Assembly (NCBI RefSeq): GCF_016025525.2
Contig: NZ_JACSGR010000001.1
Span: forward strand, 350,052-414,051
Source of the DNA: Eikenella glucosivorans
Lineage (GTDB): Bacteria > Pseudomonadota > Gammaproteobacteria > Burkholderiales > Neisseriaceae
Length of the DNA stretch: 64,000 bases
Direction: 5' to 3'
This document shows, in pieces, positions 22,497 through 29,976 of the stretch (position 1 is its first letter; each line of letters begins with the position of its first letter). Below the pieces are notes generated by a model. The model did not search any database. It saw only the letters and a list, made by a program, of their open reading frames with translations, and was not told where the DNA came from. A program made the position numbers and the translations under genes.

Positions 22497-23798
22497 TTAA
22501 GCCGCAAACGGATGCCGCAACACGATGGTTTCCACGCGGTCGGGGCCGGTGGAAACGATGGCTATGGGGGCGCCGCACACTTCTTCGATGCGTTTCAGGT
22601 AGCCTTTGGCGTTGGCCGGCAAGGCGTCGAAGCTTTGCACGCCGAAGGTGGATTCGCTCCAGCCGGGCAGGGTTTCGTAGATGGGGGTGCAGCCGGCCAC
22701 GGCATCGCTGCCGAAGGGCAGGATGTCGGTGGTGCTGCCGTTTGGCAGGGTGTAGCCGGTGCAGATTTTGATTTCGGGAATGCCGTCCATCACGTCGAGC
22801 TTGGTAATGCACAGGCCGCTGATGCCGTTGATTTGGATGGTGCGTTTGAGCGCGGCGGCGTCAAACCAGCCGCAGCGGCGGGCGCGGCCGGTAACCGAGC
22901 CGAATTCGTTGCCGCGCTCGGCCAGGCCGGCACCGGTGTCGTCGAACAGCTCAGTGGGGAAGGGGCCGGAGCCGACGCGGGTGGTGTAGGCCTTGACGAT
23001 GCCGAGCACGTAATCCAGCGCCTGCGGCGGCACGCCTGCGCCGGCGGAGGCGGCGCCTGAGAGGCAGTTGGACGAGGTAACGAAGGGATAGGTGCCGTAG
23101 TCGATATCGAGCAGGCTGCCTTGCGCGCCTTCAAACAGCAGGCGCTCGCCGCGCTGGAGGGTGTCGTAGAGCTTGCGCGACACGTCGGCGAGCATGGGCA
23201 GGATGCGCTCTTTGAAGCTGTTGATTTTGGCCATCACGTCGCTGAACTGTACGGGCTGGGCGCCGTGCAGGTGCTGGAGCTGCACGTTGTAAAACTCGAG
23301 GTTGGCGCGCAGTTTGGCTTCGAGGGCGGCGGGGTCGGCCAAATCGCCGAGGCGGATGGCGCGGCGGGCAACCTTGTCTTCATAGGCCGGGCCGATGCCG
23401 CGGCCGGTGGTGCCGATTTTGCCGGCGCCTTTGGAGGCTTCGCGGGCGTGGTCGAGCGCCACGTGGTAGGGCAGGATCATGGGGCAGGTGGGGGCGATGT
23501 GCAGGCGTTGTGCCACGTTGGGCACGCCGCCGGCGGCGAGCTCGTCGATTTCGCCCAAGAGGGCTTCGGGGGAAACCACCACGCCGGAGCCGATGTAGCA
23601 GTGCAGGTTTTCATGCAGGATGCCGCTGGGGATGAGGCGCAGCACGGTTTTTTTGCCGTTCACCACCAGGGTGTGCCCGGCGTTGTGCCCGCCTTGGAAA
23701 CGCACCACGCCGGCGCATTCTTCGGCCAGCCAGTCTACGATTTTGCCTTTGCCTTCGTCGCCCCACTGCGCGCCGATGACCACGATGTTTTTTGCCAT
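22497..23798 (-). CDS. purA: Adenylosuccinate synthetase
   Basis: The frame gives 433 aa from ATG 23798 (MAKNIVVIGAQWGDEGKGK...); the 47-codon upstream extension runs over a DUS pair. The P-loop GDEGKGK and the catalytic segment KIGTTGRGIGPAYEDK are intact. It joins IMP and aspartate using GTP, the first step from IMP to AMP. GCAACAACATC precedes the start with only a weak Shine-Dalgarno. It is separated from purM by two DUS pairs. Confidence 0.97.
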   Translation of the reverse strand: MAKNIVVIGAQWGDEGKGKIVDWLAEECAGVVRFQGGHNAGHTLVVNGKKTVLRLIPSGILHENLHCYIGSGVVVSPEALLGEIDELAAGGVPNVAQRLHIAPTCPMILPYHVALDHAREASKGAGKIGTTGRGIGPAYEDKVARRAIRLGDLADPAALEAKLRANLEFYNVQLQHLHGAQPVQFSDVMAKINSFKERILPMLADVSRKLYDTLQRGERLLFEGAQGSLLDIDYGTYPFVTSSNCLSGAASAGAGVPPQALDYVLGIVKAYTTRVGSGPFPTELFDDTGAGLAERGNEFGSVTGRARRCGWFDAAALKRTIQINGISGLCITKLDVMDGIPEIKICTGYTLPNGSTTDILPFGSDAVAGCTPIYETLPGWSESTFGVQSFDALPANAKGYLKRIEEVCGAPIAIVSTGPDRVETIVLRHPFAA

Positions 23799-23832
23799 GA
23801 TGTTGTTGCCTTTGTTGGAATAATGGATTGGG

Positions 23833-23871
23833 TTTTCAGGTAGCCTTTGCAGGAATGGGGCTACCTGAAAA
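23833..23871. terminator. DUS pair upstream of purA
   Basis: TTTTCAGGTAGCC and GGCTACCTGAAAA are separated by 13 bases. It lies between purM and purA on the minus strand. Confidence 0.7.
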
Positions 23872-23917
23872 ATATGCGGTGTTTGCCGTGATGCCGAATG
23901 GCAGGATGGCTTTGATG

Positions 23918-23961
23918 TTTTCAGGTAGCCTTTTGCCAATAGGGAAGGCTACCTGAAAATA
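23918..23961. terminator. DUS pair after purM
   Basis: TTTTCAGGTAGCCTT and AAGGCTACCTGAAAA lie directly downstream of the purM stop and are a likely purM terminator. Confidence 0.8.
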
Positions 23962-23963
23962 TT

Positions 23964-24998
23964 TCAAGCCACCTGCGTTTGATGCTCCCCGCCCGCGCGT
24001 TCGCGGATTTCGCCCAGCCGGTATACGGTTTCGCCCTGCCCGGCGAGGAAAGCTTGCACCGCATCGGCCTCGCCGGCGGGCACGATCACGGCCATGCCGA
24101 TGCCGCAGTTGAAGGTGCGGTACATTTCCTGCGTGTCCACATTGCCGGCCTGTTGCAGCCATTGGAACAGCTTGGGCATCGGCCAAGATTGTGCATCGAT
24201 TTGCGCCACGCAGTTATCGGGCAGCACGCGCGGGATGTTTTCGGTGAGCCCGCCGCCGGTGATGTGCGCCATGCCTTTGATGTCGAATTTTTCCAGCGCG
24301 GCCAGAATCGGCTTCACATACAGGCGGGTGGGCGCAATCACGGCCTGGCGCAGGGTTTGGCCGCCGTTGAAGGGCGCGTCTAGATCGGGCTTGCTGCGCT
24401 CGATGATTTTGCGGATGAGGGAATAGCCGTTGGAATGCGCGCCGTTGGAGGCGAGGCCGAGCACCACGTCGCCGGGGCGGATGCGGCGGCCGTTGATGAC
24501 CTTGCTCTTTTCCACCACGCCCACCGCGAAGCCGGCCAAATCGTATTCGCCCTCGGGATACATGCCGGGCATTTCGGCGGTTTCGCCGCCAATCAGCGCG
24601 CAGCCGGATTCTTCGCAGCCCTGCGCGATGCCTTTAATCACGTCGGTGGCGCGCGCGACATCAAGCTTGCCGCAGGCGAAGTAATCCAGGAAAAACAGTG
24701 GTTCGGCGCCCTGCACCAAAATATCGTTCACGCTCATGGCCACCAGGTCGATGCCCACGGTGTCGTGTTTGTCCCACTCGAAAGCCAGCTTCAGCTTGGT
24801 ACCCACGCCGTCGGTGCCGCTCACCAGCACGGGGTGTTCGTATTTTTTGCTGATTTCCACCAGCGCGCCGAAGCCGCCCAAATCGCCCAACACTTCGGGG
24901 CGCAGGGTGCGCTTGGCAAAGGGTTTGATGTTTTCGACCAGTTGGTCGCCGGCGTCGATATCCACGCCGGCATCGCGGTAGCTGAGGGATTGGCTCAT
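23964..24998 (-). CDS. purM: Phosphoribosylformylglycinamidine cyclo-ligase (AIR synthetase)
   Basis: This is 344 aa, the usual size. The start SLSYRDAGVDIDAGDQLVEN, the segment HPVLVSGTDGVGTKLKLAFE and the Gly-rich IGGETAEMPGMYPEGEYDLA are hallmarks of PurM. It makes aminoimidazole ribotide from FGAM with ATP in the fifth step of purine synthesis. Its neighbour purA acts later in the same pathway but has a separate terminator. Confidence 0.97.
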   Translation of the reverse strand: MSQSLSYRDAGVDIDAGDQLVENIKPFAKRTLRPEVLGDLGGFGALVEISKKYEHPVLVSGTDGVGTKLKLAFEWDKHDTVGIDLVAMSVNDILVQGAEPLFFLDYFACGKLDVARATDVIKGIAQGCEESGCALIGGETAEMPGMYPEGEYDLAGFAVGVVEKSKVINGRRIRPGDVVLGLASNGAHSNGYSLIRKIIERSKPDLDAPFNGGQTLRQAVIAPTRLYVKPILAALEKFDIKGMAHITGGGLTENIPRVLPDNCVAQIDAQSWPMPKLFQWLQQAGNVDTQEMYRTFNCGIGMAVIVPAGEADAVQAFLAGQGETVYRLGEIRERAGGEHQTQVA

Positions 24999-25054
24999 GT
25001 TTGGCTTTCGGAAAAGGTGGAAACGGAAAGCGCTATTTTACCTGATTTTAAGGC

Positions 25055-25170
25055 GGCTATAGCGAATCAAATTGGCTTTCGATACAAGGCAGCGAGCCGC
25101 AGACAGTATAGGAGTACGGCAAGGCGGGCTAACGCTACAGCGAAAGTTAGGTTGATCCGGCATAACGATT
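25055..25170. repeat. Degenerate Correia-like repeat element
   Basis: It starts TATAGCGAATCAAATT, like the TATAGTGGATTAAA terminal repeat of neisserial Correia elements. The middle ACAAGGCAGCGAGCCGCAGA, CAGTATAGGAGTACGGCAAG and GCGGGCTAACGC follow the order of the Correia core. The right end (GTTGATCC...) is decayed. It lies between purM and the epimerase gene. Confidence 0.55.
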
Positions 25171-25183
25171 GAATCGGGCAAGC

Positions 25184-26098
25184 CTAGCCCAGCAGGTCGT
25201 CCAGCGCGCTGCCGATGTTGGGGAAACGGAAGCGGAAACCCTGCCGCAACAAGGCCTGCGGCAGCACCTGCTGGCCGTCGAGCAGCAAATCGGCCTGTTC
25301 ACCCAGCAGCAGGCGTAAGGGTTTTTCGGGAATGGGAAACAGCAGCGGGCGGTGCAAGCGTTGGGCGGCGGCGCGGGCGAAATCGAGCTGGGTGGCGGGC
25401 TCGGGCGCGGTGAGGTTGTAGGCGTGCCAGCCGCTGTGTTGCTGCCCGGCCAAAAAGCGGATGGCGGCCACTGCGTCGCTGATGTGTATCCACGGCAAGG
25501 GCTGTCGCCCGCTGCCGATTTTGCCGGCGCACCAGCGCACGGGTTTGAGCAGTTGCGGCAAAATGCCGCCGCCTTTGCCCAACACCACGCCGAAGCGGCA
25601 CACAGCCACGGGGATGCCGCTGCCCTGCTGCAATTGCTGCGAAGCCGCTTCCCATTGCCGGCACAGCTGGGAAACGAACACGTTTTGCGGCGGGCTGGAT
25701 TCGGTGCAGGGCGGCCAGCCTTGGGCGCTGCCGCAGCCGTAGTAGCCCACGGCGGAGGCTTGGATGATGAGGCGCGGCGGGTGCGGATGGCGCGGCAGCC
25801 ATTCGGCCAGGGCGCGTACGGATTGCAGGCGGCTGTGCAGCAGCTCCTGTTTGCGTTCGGGCGTCCAGCGGCCTTCGCCGATGGGGGCGCCGGCCAGGTT
25901 GACGAGCACGTCGGGGCGGATGGTGTCGTAGAGGTGGTGCAGCGCGGTGATGTATTCGAAGCGCGGGCCGGCGGCGCGGGCGCGGGCGGGATCGCGGCTC
26001 ACGATGAGCACGCGGTGGCCATCGGCCTGGTAGGAAGCGGCCAGCGCGCGGCCGATAAAGCCGCTGCCGCCGATGATGACAATGGTTTGGCGGCTCAT
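25184..26098 (-). CDS. TIGR01777-type NAD-dependent epimerase (YfcH-like)
   Basis: This is 304 aa. The Rossmann motif GGSGFIGRAL opens the protein, then VNLAGAPIGEGRWTPERKQE and the WIHISDAVAAIRFL segment fit the YfcH/SulA-like epimerase family. Substrate and pathway are unknown for this family. It is monocistronic on the minus strand. Confidence 0.85.
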   Translation of the reverse strand: MSRQTIVIIGGSGFIGRALAASYQADGHRVLIVSRDPARARAAGPRFEYITALHHLYDTIRPDVLVNLAGAPIGEGRWTPERKQELLHSRLQSVRALAEWLPRHPHPPRLIIQASAVGYYGCGSAQGWPPCTESSPPQNVFVSQLCRQWEAASQQLQQGSGIPVAVCRFGVVLGKGGGILPQLLKPVRWCAGKIGSGRQPLPWIHISDAVAAIRFLAGQQHSGWHAYNLTAPEPATQLDFARAAAQRLHRPLLFPIPEKPLRLLLGEQADLLLDGQQVLPQALLRQGFRFRFPNIGSALDDLLG

Positions 26099-26156
26099 GC
26101 GCGGCTCCGGCGGTGGGGGAAAGAGGCTAGCTGAAACATGTTTGATCCTTGGAAAA

Positions 26157-26400
26157 ATTTTTCAGGTAGCCTGCCATGTTCTCGGGCGGCGTGCAACTGT
26201 GTTGCCGGGGGCAAAAGATTTTCAGGTAGCCTTTCGGTGTGGAAAGGCTACCTGAAAAATGATGTCTTGCGAAGCAAGAGAGAATTTCTGCGAAGCTAAA
26301 TGCCAACTTCAGCGCAAGGGCAGGCAGATAGATGGGGTTGGCAGGCAGATGATGAATTTCAGGTAGCCTTATACAGACACGTAAAGGCTACCTGAAAATA
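26157..26400. repeat. Intergenic DUS cluster and modular repeat
   Basis: The 340-base gap 26099-26440 holds one single reverse DUS (26159), a DUS pair (26219-26260), a fragment of the modular repeat (ATTTCTGCGAAGCTAAA) and a second DUS pair (26356-26398). I see no gene in it. Confidence 0.7.
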
Positions 26401-26440
26401 AACAATTTGCCCTTTTCTGCGAGCGGGGCAAAGCGCCGGC

Positions 26441-27070
26441 TTATTGATGCCGACGCAATTCTTGGCGCAGCGAATGCAGGCCGGAGCGGCGGTCGGCGAT
26501 TTGGATTTGCAGCGAGTCGGCGCGGCTGGGCTGGTTATGGCGGCGGGCGCTGGCCAGCTCGCGTTCGGCCTGGGCGAGGGCGCGCTCTTCGCGGCGGATG
26601 TCGCGGGTGATGATTTCTTTGGGGGTAAGCGGTTTGGCGGCGGCGATCACGGGTGCGGGGCGGATAACGGCGGCAGCGGGGCGCATGGGCTGCTGGCGCA
26701 GGGTAACACGCATCGGCACGGGCTGGGCCAGCTGCACGTCGCTGGCGGCGGCCACGGCTTCCTGCCACACGGCGGGCAGCTCGCCGTTGTCGGCCTGTTC
26801 TTTGGCGGGGCGGCCGTTGGGGATGGCCACGGTGGCGGCGGGCGGGGCGGCCGGTGCGGAAGCTTCGGCGGTTTGGCTGTCGGCGCGCACGGGGCGGCAG
26901 CGGCCTTGCGGCAGGGCGGTGCGCACGCTTTGGCCGTTGGGCAGTTGGCAGAGGTAGGCGATCTCGGCGGGCGCTTTGGGCTCGGCGGCCGGGGTTTCGG
27001 TGGCGGCGCTGATGCCGAAGGCGGCCAGCAGCACGGCGGGGAGGATGAGGTGGATGGCTTTTTCAAACAT
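26441..27070 (-). CDS. Hypothetical secreted protein
   Basis: The frame gives 209 aa from ATG 27070 (MFEKAIHLILPAVLLAAFG...), with a clear signal peptide ending about residue 24 (ISAATETP). An ATG eight codons upstream would sit almost on a TATAAT (27107-27102), so it is less likely. The mature part is Ala/Pro-rich with a short Cys-containing segment (YLCQLPNGQSVRTALPQGRC), and the C-terminal third is a charged helix (REERALAQAERELASARRHN). It is probably periplasmic. Function not recognised. Confidence 0.7.
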   Translation of the reverse strand: MFEKAIHLILPAVLLAAFGISAATETPAAEPKAPAEIAYLCQLPNGQSVRTALPQGRCRPVRADSQTAEASAPAAPPAATVAIPNGRPAKEQADNGELPAVWQEAVAAASDVQLAQPVPMRVTLRQQPMRPAAAVIRPAPVIAAAKPLTPKEIITRDIRREERALAQAERELASARRHNQPSRADSLQIQIADRRSGLHSLRQELRRHQ

Positions 27071-27305
27071 GGTATGGGTGTTGCGCTCAGTCATGCGGCG
27101 GATTATAGCAAGCGGCGGGTAGCTTGCCGTTGAGTTGGGTTTAAATGCGTAAACAGGCTGCCTGCAAACCGCGGCGCGGGTTTAACAAACGCAAAATAGT
27201 GTTTCAGGCGGCCTGCTCCGCCGTTCCTGCCGCAAAGCAAGACAAGCCGCCCGCCGAAGGATTAAAATACGCCCTTTCGCACCCACTGATCCGCAGGAGG
27301 CCGCC

Positions 27306-27926
27306 ATGGCACAATTTTTCGCAATCCACCCTGAAAACCCGCAAGAGCGGCTGGTGAAGCAGACCGCCGAAATCGTGCGCCAGGGCGGCGTTATCGTTTA
27401 TCCCACCGATTCCTGCTACGCGCTGGGCTGCCAGATGGGCAACAAAGAAGCGATGGAGTGCATCCTCGCTATCCGCCAGATTGATTTGAAGCACCACCTC
27501 ACCCTGATGTGCGCCGATCTGAGCGAGCTGGGCACCTACGCCAAAGTAGACAACAGCCAGTTCCGCCAGCTCAAGGCCGCCACCCCCGGCGCCTACACCT
27601 TCATCCTGCCCGCCACCAAAGAAGTGCCCAACCGCACGCTGCACCCCAAGCGCAAAACCATCGGCCTGCGTGTGCCGGATAACCGCATCGCCCTGGCGCT
27701 CTTGGCCGAGCTGGGCGAGCCCATGCTCTCCTGCACCCTGATGCTGCCCGGCGACACCGAGCCGCAAACCGACCCCTACGAAATCCGCGACCGCCTCGAG
27801 CACGCCGTGGATTTGGTGATAGACGGCGGCTGGTGCGGCACCGAGCCCACCACGGTGATCGACATGACCAACGGCACCGAGCTGATCCGCCAAGGTGCGG
27901 GCGATACGGGCGTGTTTGGCTTGTGA
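27306..27926 (+). CDS. YciO-type YrdC/Sua5-fold protein
   Basis: This is 206 aa, equal to E. coli YciO. The N-terminus (AQFFAIHPENPQERLVKQT), the GGVIVYPTDSCYALGCQ motif and the SELGTYAKVDN region are those of the YciO branch of the YrdC/Sua5 fold. Relatives form threonylcarbamoyl-AMP for tRNA t6A; the YciO branch has weaker or different activity. AGGAGG precedes the ATG at 8 bases. It is monocistronic with a tight terminator. Confidence 0.9.
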   Translation: MAQFFAIHPENPQERLVKQTAEIVRQGGVIVYPTDSCYALGCQMGNKEAMECILAIRQIDLKHHLTLMCADLSELGTYAKVDNSQFRQLKAATPGAYTFILPATKEVPNRTLHPKRKTIGLRVPDNRIALALLAELGEPMLSCTLMLPGDTEPQTDPYEIRDRLEHAVDLVIDGGWCGTEPTTVIDMTNGTELIRQGAGDTGVFGL

Positions 27927-27942
27927 GCCCGGATGGTTGGCA

Positions 27943-27984
27943 CATCAAAGGCTACCTGAAACTGGGTTCAGGTAGCCTTTGATG
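27943..27984 (+). terminator. DUS hairpin after yciO-like gene
   Basis: CATCAAAGGCTACCTGAA and TTCAGGTAGCCTTTGATG form an 18-bp perfect stem around a 6-base loop. Confidence 0.85.
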
Positions 27985-27999
27985 TACATGGCGGTTGGA

Positions 28000-28080
28000 G
28001 GCTACCTGAAAATGTAGCAATACCCGTTTTAGCTTCGTGGAAATTCGCTTTGCACCATTCCAATTTCGTTAAAGCCGAGA
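28000..28080. repeat. Modular repeat copy next to a DUS
   Basis: GGCTACCTGAAAATGTAGCA is followed by GTTTTAGCTTCGTGGAAATT and CAATTTCGTTAAAGCCGAG, a diverged copy of the family seen at 19899-20000. The remainder to 28168 shows nothing else. Confidence 0.5.
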
Positions 28081-28168
28081 TTTCAGCCGGTTTTCGGCTG
28101 CCTGCGGGGCTTGGTGCGCAGTGCAAACTGCGGCCCGCTGCCGGCATAGGCAATGTGTTGTCTGCCAT

Positions 28169-28201
28169 AAAGGCTACCTGAATGATTCAGGTAGCCTTTA
28201 T
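28169..28201 (-). terminator. DUS hairpin after the DNA ligase gene
   Basis: TAAAGGCTACCTGAA and TTCAGGTAGCCTTTA with a 3-base loop, right after the ligase stop. Confidence 0.88.
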
Positions 28202-28220
28202 GCTGTGCGGCACCGGTGTT

Positions 28221-29027
28221 TCAGTTGGCGCGGCGCAGGTAGGTGGCGAAGCGCGGGGTGCCTTTGGCGGTGAAGCCGCGGTATTTGTAGGTGATGCGGC
28301 TGCCGACGGGCGGCGGGTTGCGGCGGTCGGCGTCTTTAAAGCCGGAGCCGATGCGGAATTCACCCAGCTCGTTGCGGCAGGATACGGCGCCGAGCAGGCC
28401 GGTGTTGCGGCCTTTGCCTGCGTGGTGTGCGGTAACGGTGCATTCGGCGTCGTGGGCGCTTTTGAGCTTGAGCAGGTTGCTGCTGCGGCCGCCTTGGTAG
28501 GGGGTGTTGGGGTTGCGCAGCATCACGCCTTCGCCGCCTTGGGCTTCGATTTGGTGCAGGAATTGTTGGGCATGGGCGGCATCGCGCACAGGGGTTTGCG
28601 GGATGAGGGCGAGGTTGGCGCGGGGGTGGGCGGCGAGGTGGCGCTGCACGAGCCCGAGGCGCTGGTAGAGGTTGCCGGGGGCTTGCGGGGCGTCGAAAAC
28701 ATGCAGTTTGATGCCGCTCCAGTCGCTGCCGCTGCGGCGCACGGCGGCGGAAACCTGCTCGAAGGCGCCGCGCCGGCTGTAGAGTTCGCCGTCGAGCGGG
28801 AAGGGCGGGAAATCGCGGGTGAAGCCGGCGGGCGGGGAGAAGGGGTGGCCTTGGCGGCTGATGAGCTTTTGCCCGTCCCAATAGGCGCGCACGCCGTCGA
28901 GCTTTTCGCTCATGGCCCAGCCGGCGATGTTTTGGCCGCTGTATTCTTTGGCGAGGATGAGATTGGGCGGCGCGGCGTGCAGCACAGGGGAAAACAGGAG
29001 GGCGAGAGTGAGGAGGAGGCGTTTCAT
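28221..29027 (-). CDS. ATP-dependent DNA ligase with signal peptide (LigE-type)
   Basis: This is 268 aa. A signal peptide (MKRLLLTLALLFSPVLHA) precedes the ligase. The adenylation motif EKLDGVRAYWDG gives the nucleotidyl-accepting Lys, followed by the motif DGELYSRRG, the GGEGVMLRNP motif and the KLK motif (NLLKLKSAHDAECTV), then a short OB domain. These minimal ATP ligases occur in Neisseria, Haemophilus, Vibrio and other naturally transformable bacteria and are thought to act in the periplasm. The dense DUS of this chromosome fits a role in uptake or extracellular DNA. Confidence 0.9.
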   Translation of the reverse strand: MKRLLLTLALLFSPVLHAAPPNLILAKEYSGQNIAGWAMSEKLDGVRAYWDGQKLISRQGHPFSPPAGFTRDFPPFPLDGELYSRRGAFEQVSAAVRRSGSDWSGIKLHVFDAPQAPGNLYQRLGLVQRHLAAHPRANLALIPQTPVRDAAHAQQFLHQIEAQGGEGVMLRNPNTPYQGGRSSNLLKLKSAHDAECTVTAHHAGKGRNTGLLGAVSCRNELGEFRIGSGFKDADRRNPPPVGSRITYKYRGFTAKGTPRFATYLRRAN

Positions 29028-29047
29028 GGCGGATGGTTTGGGTGGGA

Positions 29048-29125
29048 TGGTGTGGTTGGAGGCTACCTGAAAGCATAGGTTCTGGCATGGCAGAAGCGGT
29101 TTTACAATTTTCAGGTAGCCTGAAG
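29048..29125. repeat. DUS inverted pair upstream of ligE
   Basis: GAGGCTACCTGAAAG (29058-29072) and AATTTTCAGGTAGCCTGAAG (about 29106-29125) are spaced by about 35 bases in the gap between the ligase and the YcxB-like gene. Confidence 0.55.
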
Positions 29126-29177
29126 GGGTGTGGGTAGAAAGTGCTGTCTCTACTTTAGTGTGGCTGGAACGGTGTTT

Positions 29178-29789
29178 TTAGGGCGCAGGATGCTTTAGGG
29201 CGGCCTGCTGCCATGCGGTTACGTGTTCGATAAAACCTTGTTTTTCAGCTTCATCAGCAAAAATACTGTGCGGCAGGACGATGAATGCGCAGCCGAAAAT
29301 CAGGAGAATATCGCCCTTTACGGTTTGTATGCTGTCTAAAGTTGCCCAGCCGAACCATGACTCATGCTGCTGCGGGTAAATTTGGCGACAACCTGCATTG
29401 TCGGCCGTGAAGAGGCTTTCGTGCAGCAGGTAGTTGCGGCAGTAGATATATTTCAGGATTCGGCGGTTGAATATGCAGCTGATCATGGAGACCAGGAAAA
29501 AGCTGGCCGAGAGGATGTAAACCACTTTTGTATTGGCATGTATGATGATGCCGAGCGCATCTTCGTCTAAATAGTATTCTTCCAGCAGTGCGGGTAGTTG
29601 GTTTTGGTTGTGGAACAGCAGAAAAAACATCACCGATATAATGATGAGAAACGGCAGATAAAAGCAAAGCAGCGGCGAATATGTACGCGGCGCGGTTTTG
29701 TTGTAATAGCTCATCTGGGCGTATGCGCCTTTCGGGTATTCCTTCGGGGTGGGCGGCACAGTGTAGCTATATGTTAAGGTTTCGGACAT
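29178..29789 (-). CDS. YcxB-like membrane protein
   Basis: This is 203 aa. Two membrane helices (about residues 40-60 and 88-107) are followed by a soluble domain with LHESLFTADNAGCRQIYPQQ and the pattern W..LDSIQTVKGDILLIFG, typical of YcxB-like proteins. Function unknown. Codon use is more AT-rich than in its neighbours. No operon partner. Confidence 0.7.
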   Translation of the reverse strand: MSETLTYSYTVPPTPKEYPKGAYAQMSYYNKTAPRTYSPLLCFYLPFLIIISVMFFLLFHNQNQLPALLEEYYLDEDALGIIIHANTKVVYILSASFFLVSMISCIFNRRILKYIYCRNYLLHESLFTADNAGCRQIYPQQHESWFGWATLDSIQTVKGDILLIFGCAFIVLPHSIFADEAEKQGFIEHVTAWQQAALKHPAP

Positions 29790-29918
29790 GGATTTCTCTG
29801 TTTAATTTTCTAGGTAGCCTGAAGGAGACGCGTCTTGAAAAGCAGACCTAACTTTTTCAGGTAGCCTTTATCGATATATCGACAGCAAATCACATAGGCA
29901 GCGAGTCCCCGTCTTACA

Positions 29919-29961
29919 GGCTACCTGAAAAATGGCTCTACCGTTTTTTCAGGTAGCCTTT
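29919..29961 (-). terminator. DUS hairpin after acyl-CoA dehydrogenase
   Basis: AGGCTACCTGAAAAA and TTTTTTCAGGTAGCCT flank an 11-base loop. Confidence 0.85.
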
Positions 29962-29976
29962 ACCATGCCGTGCGGT

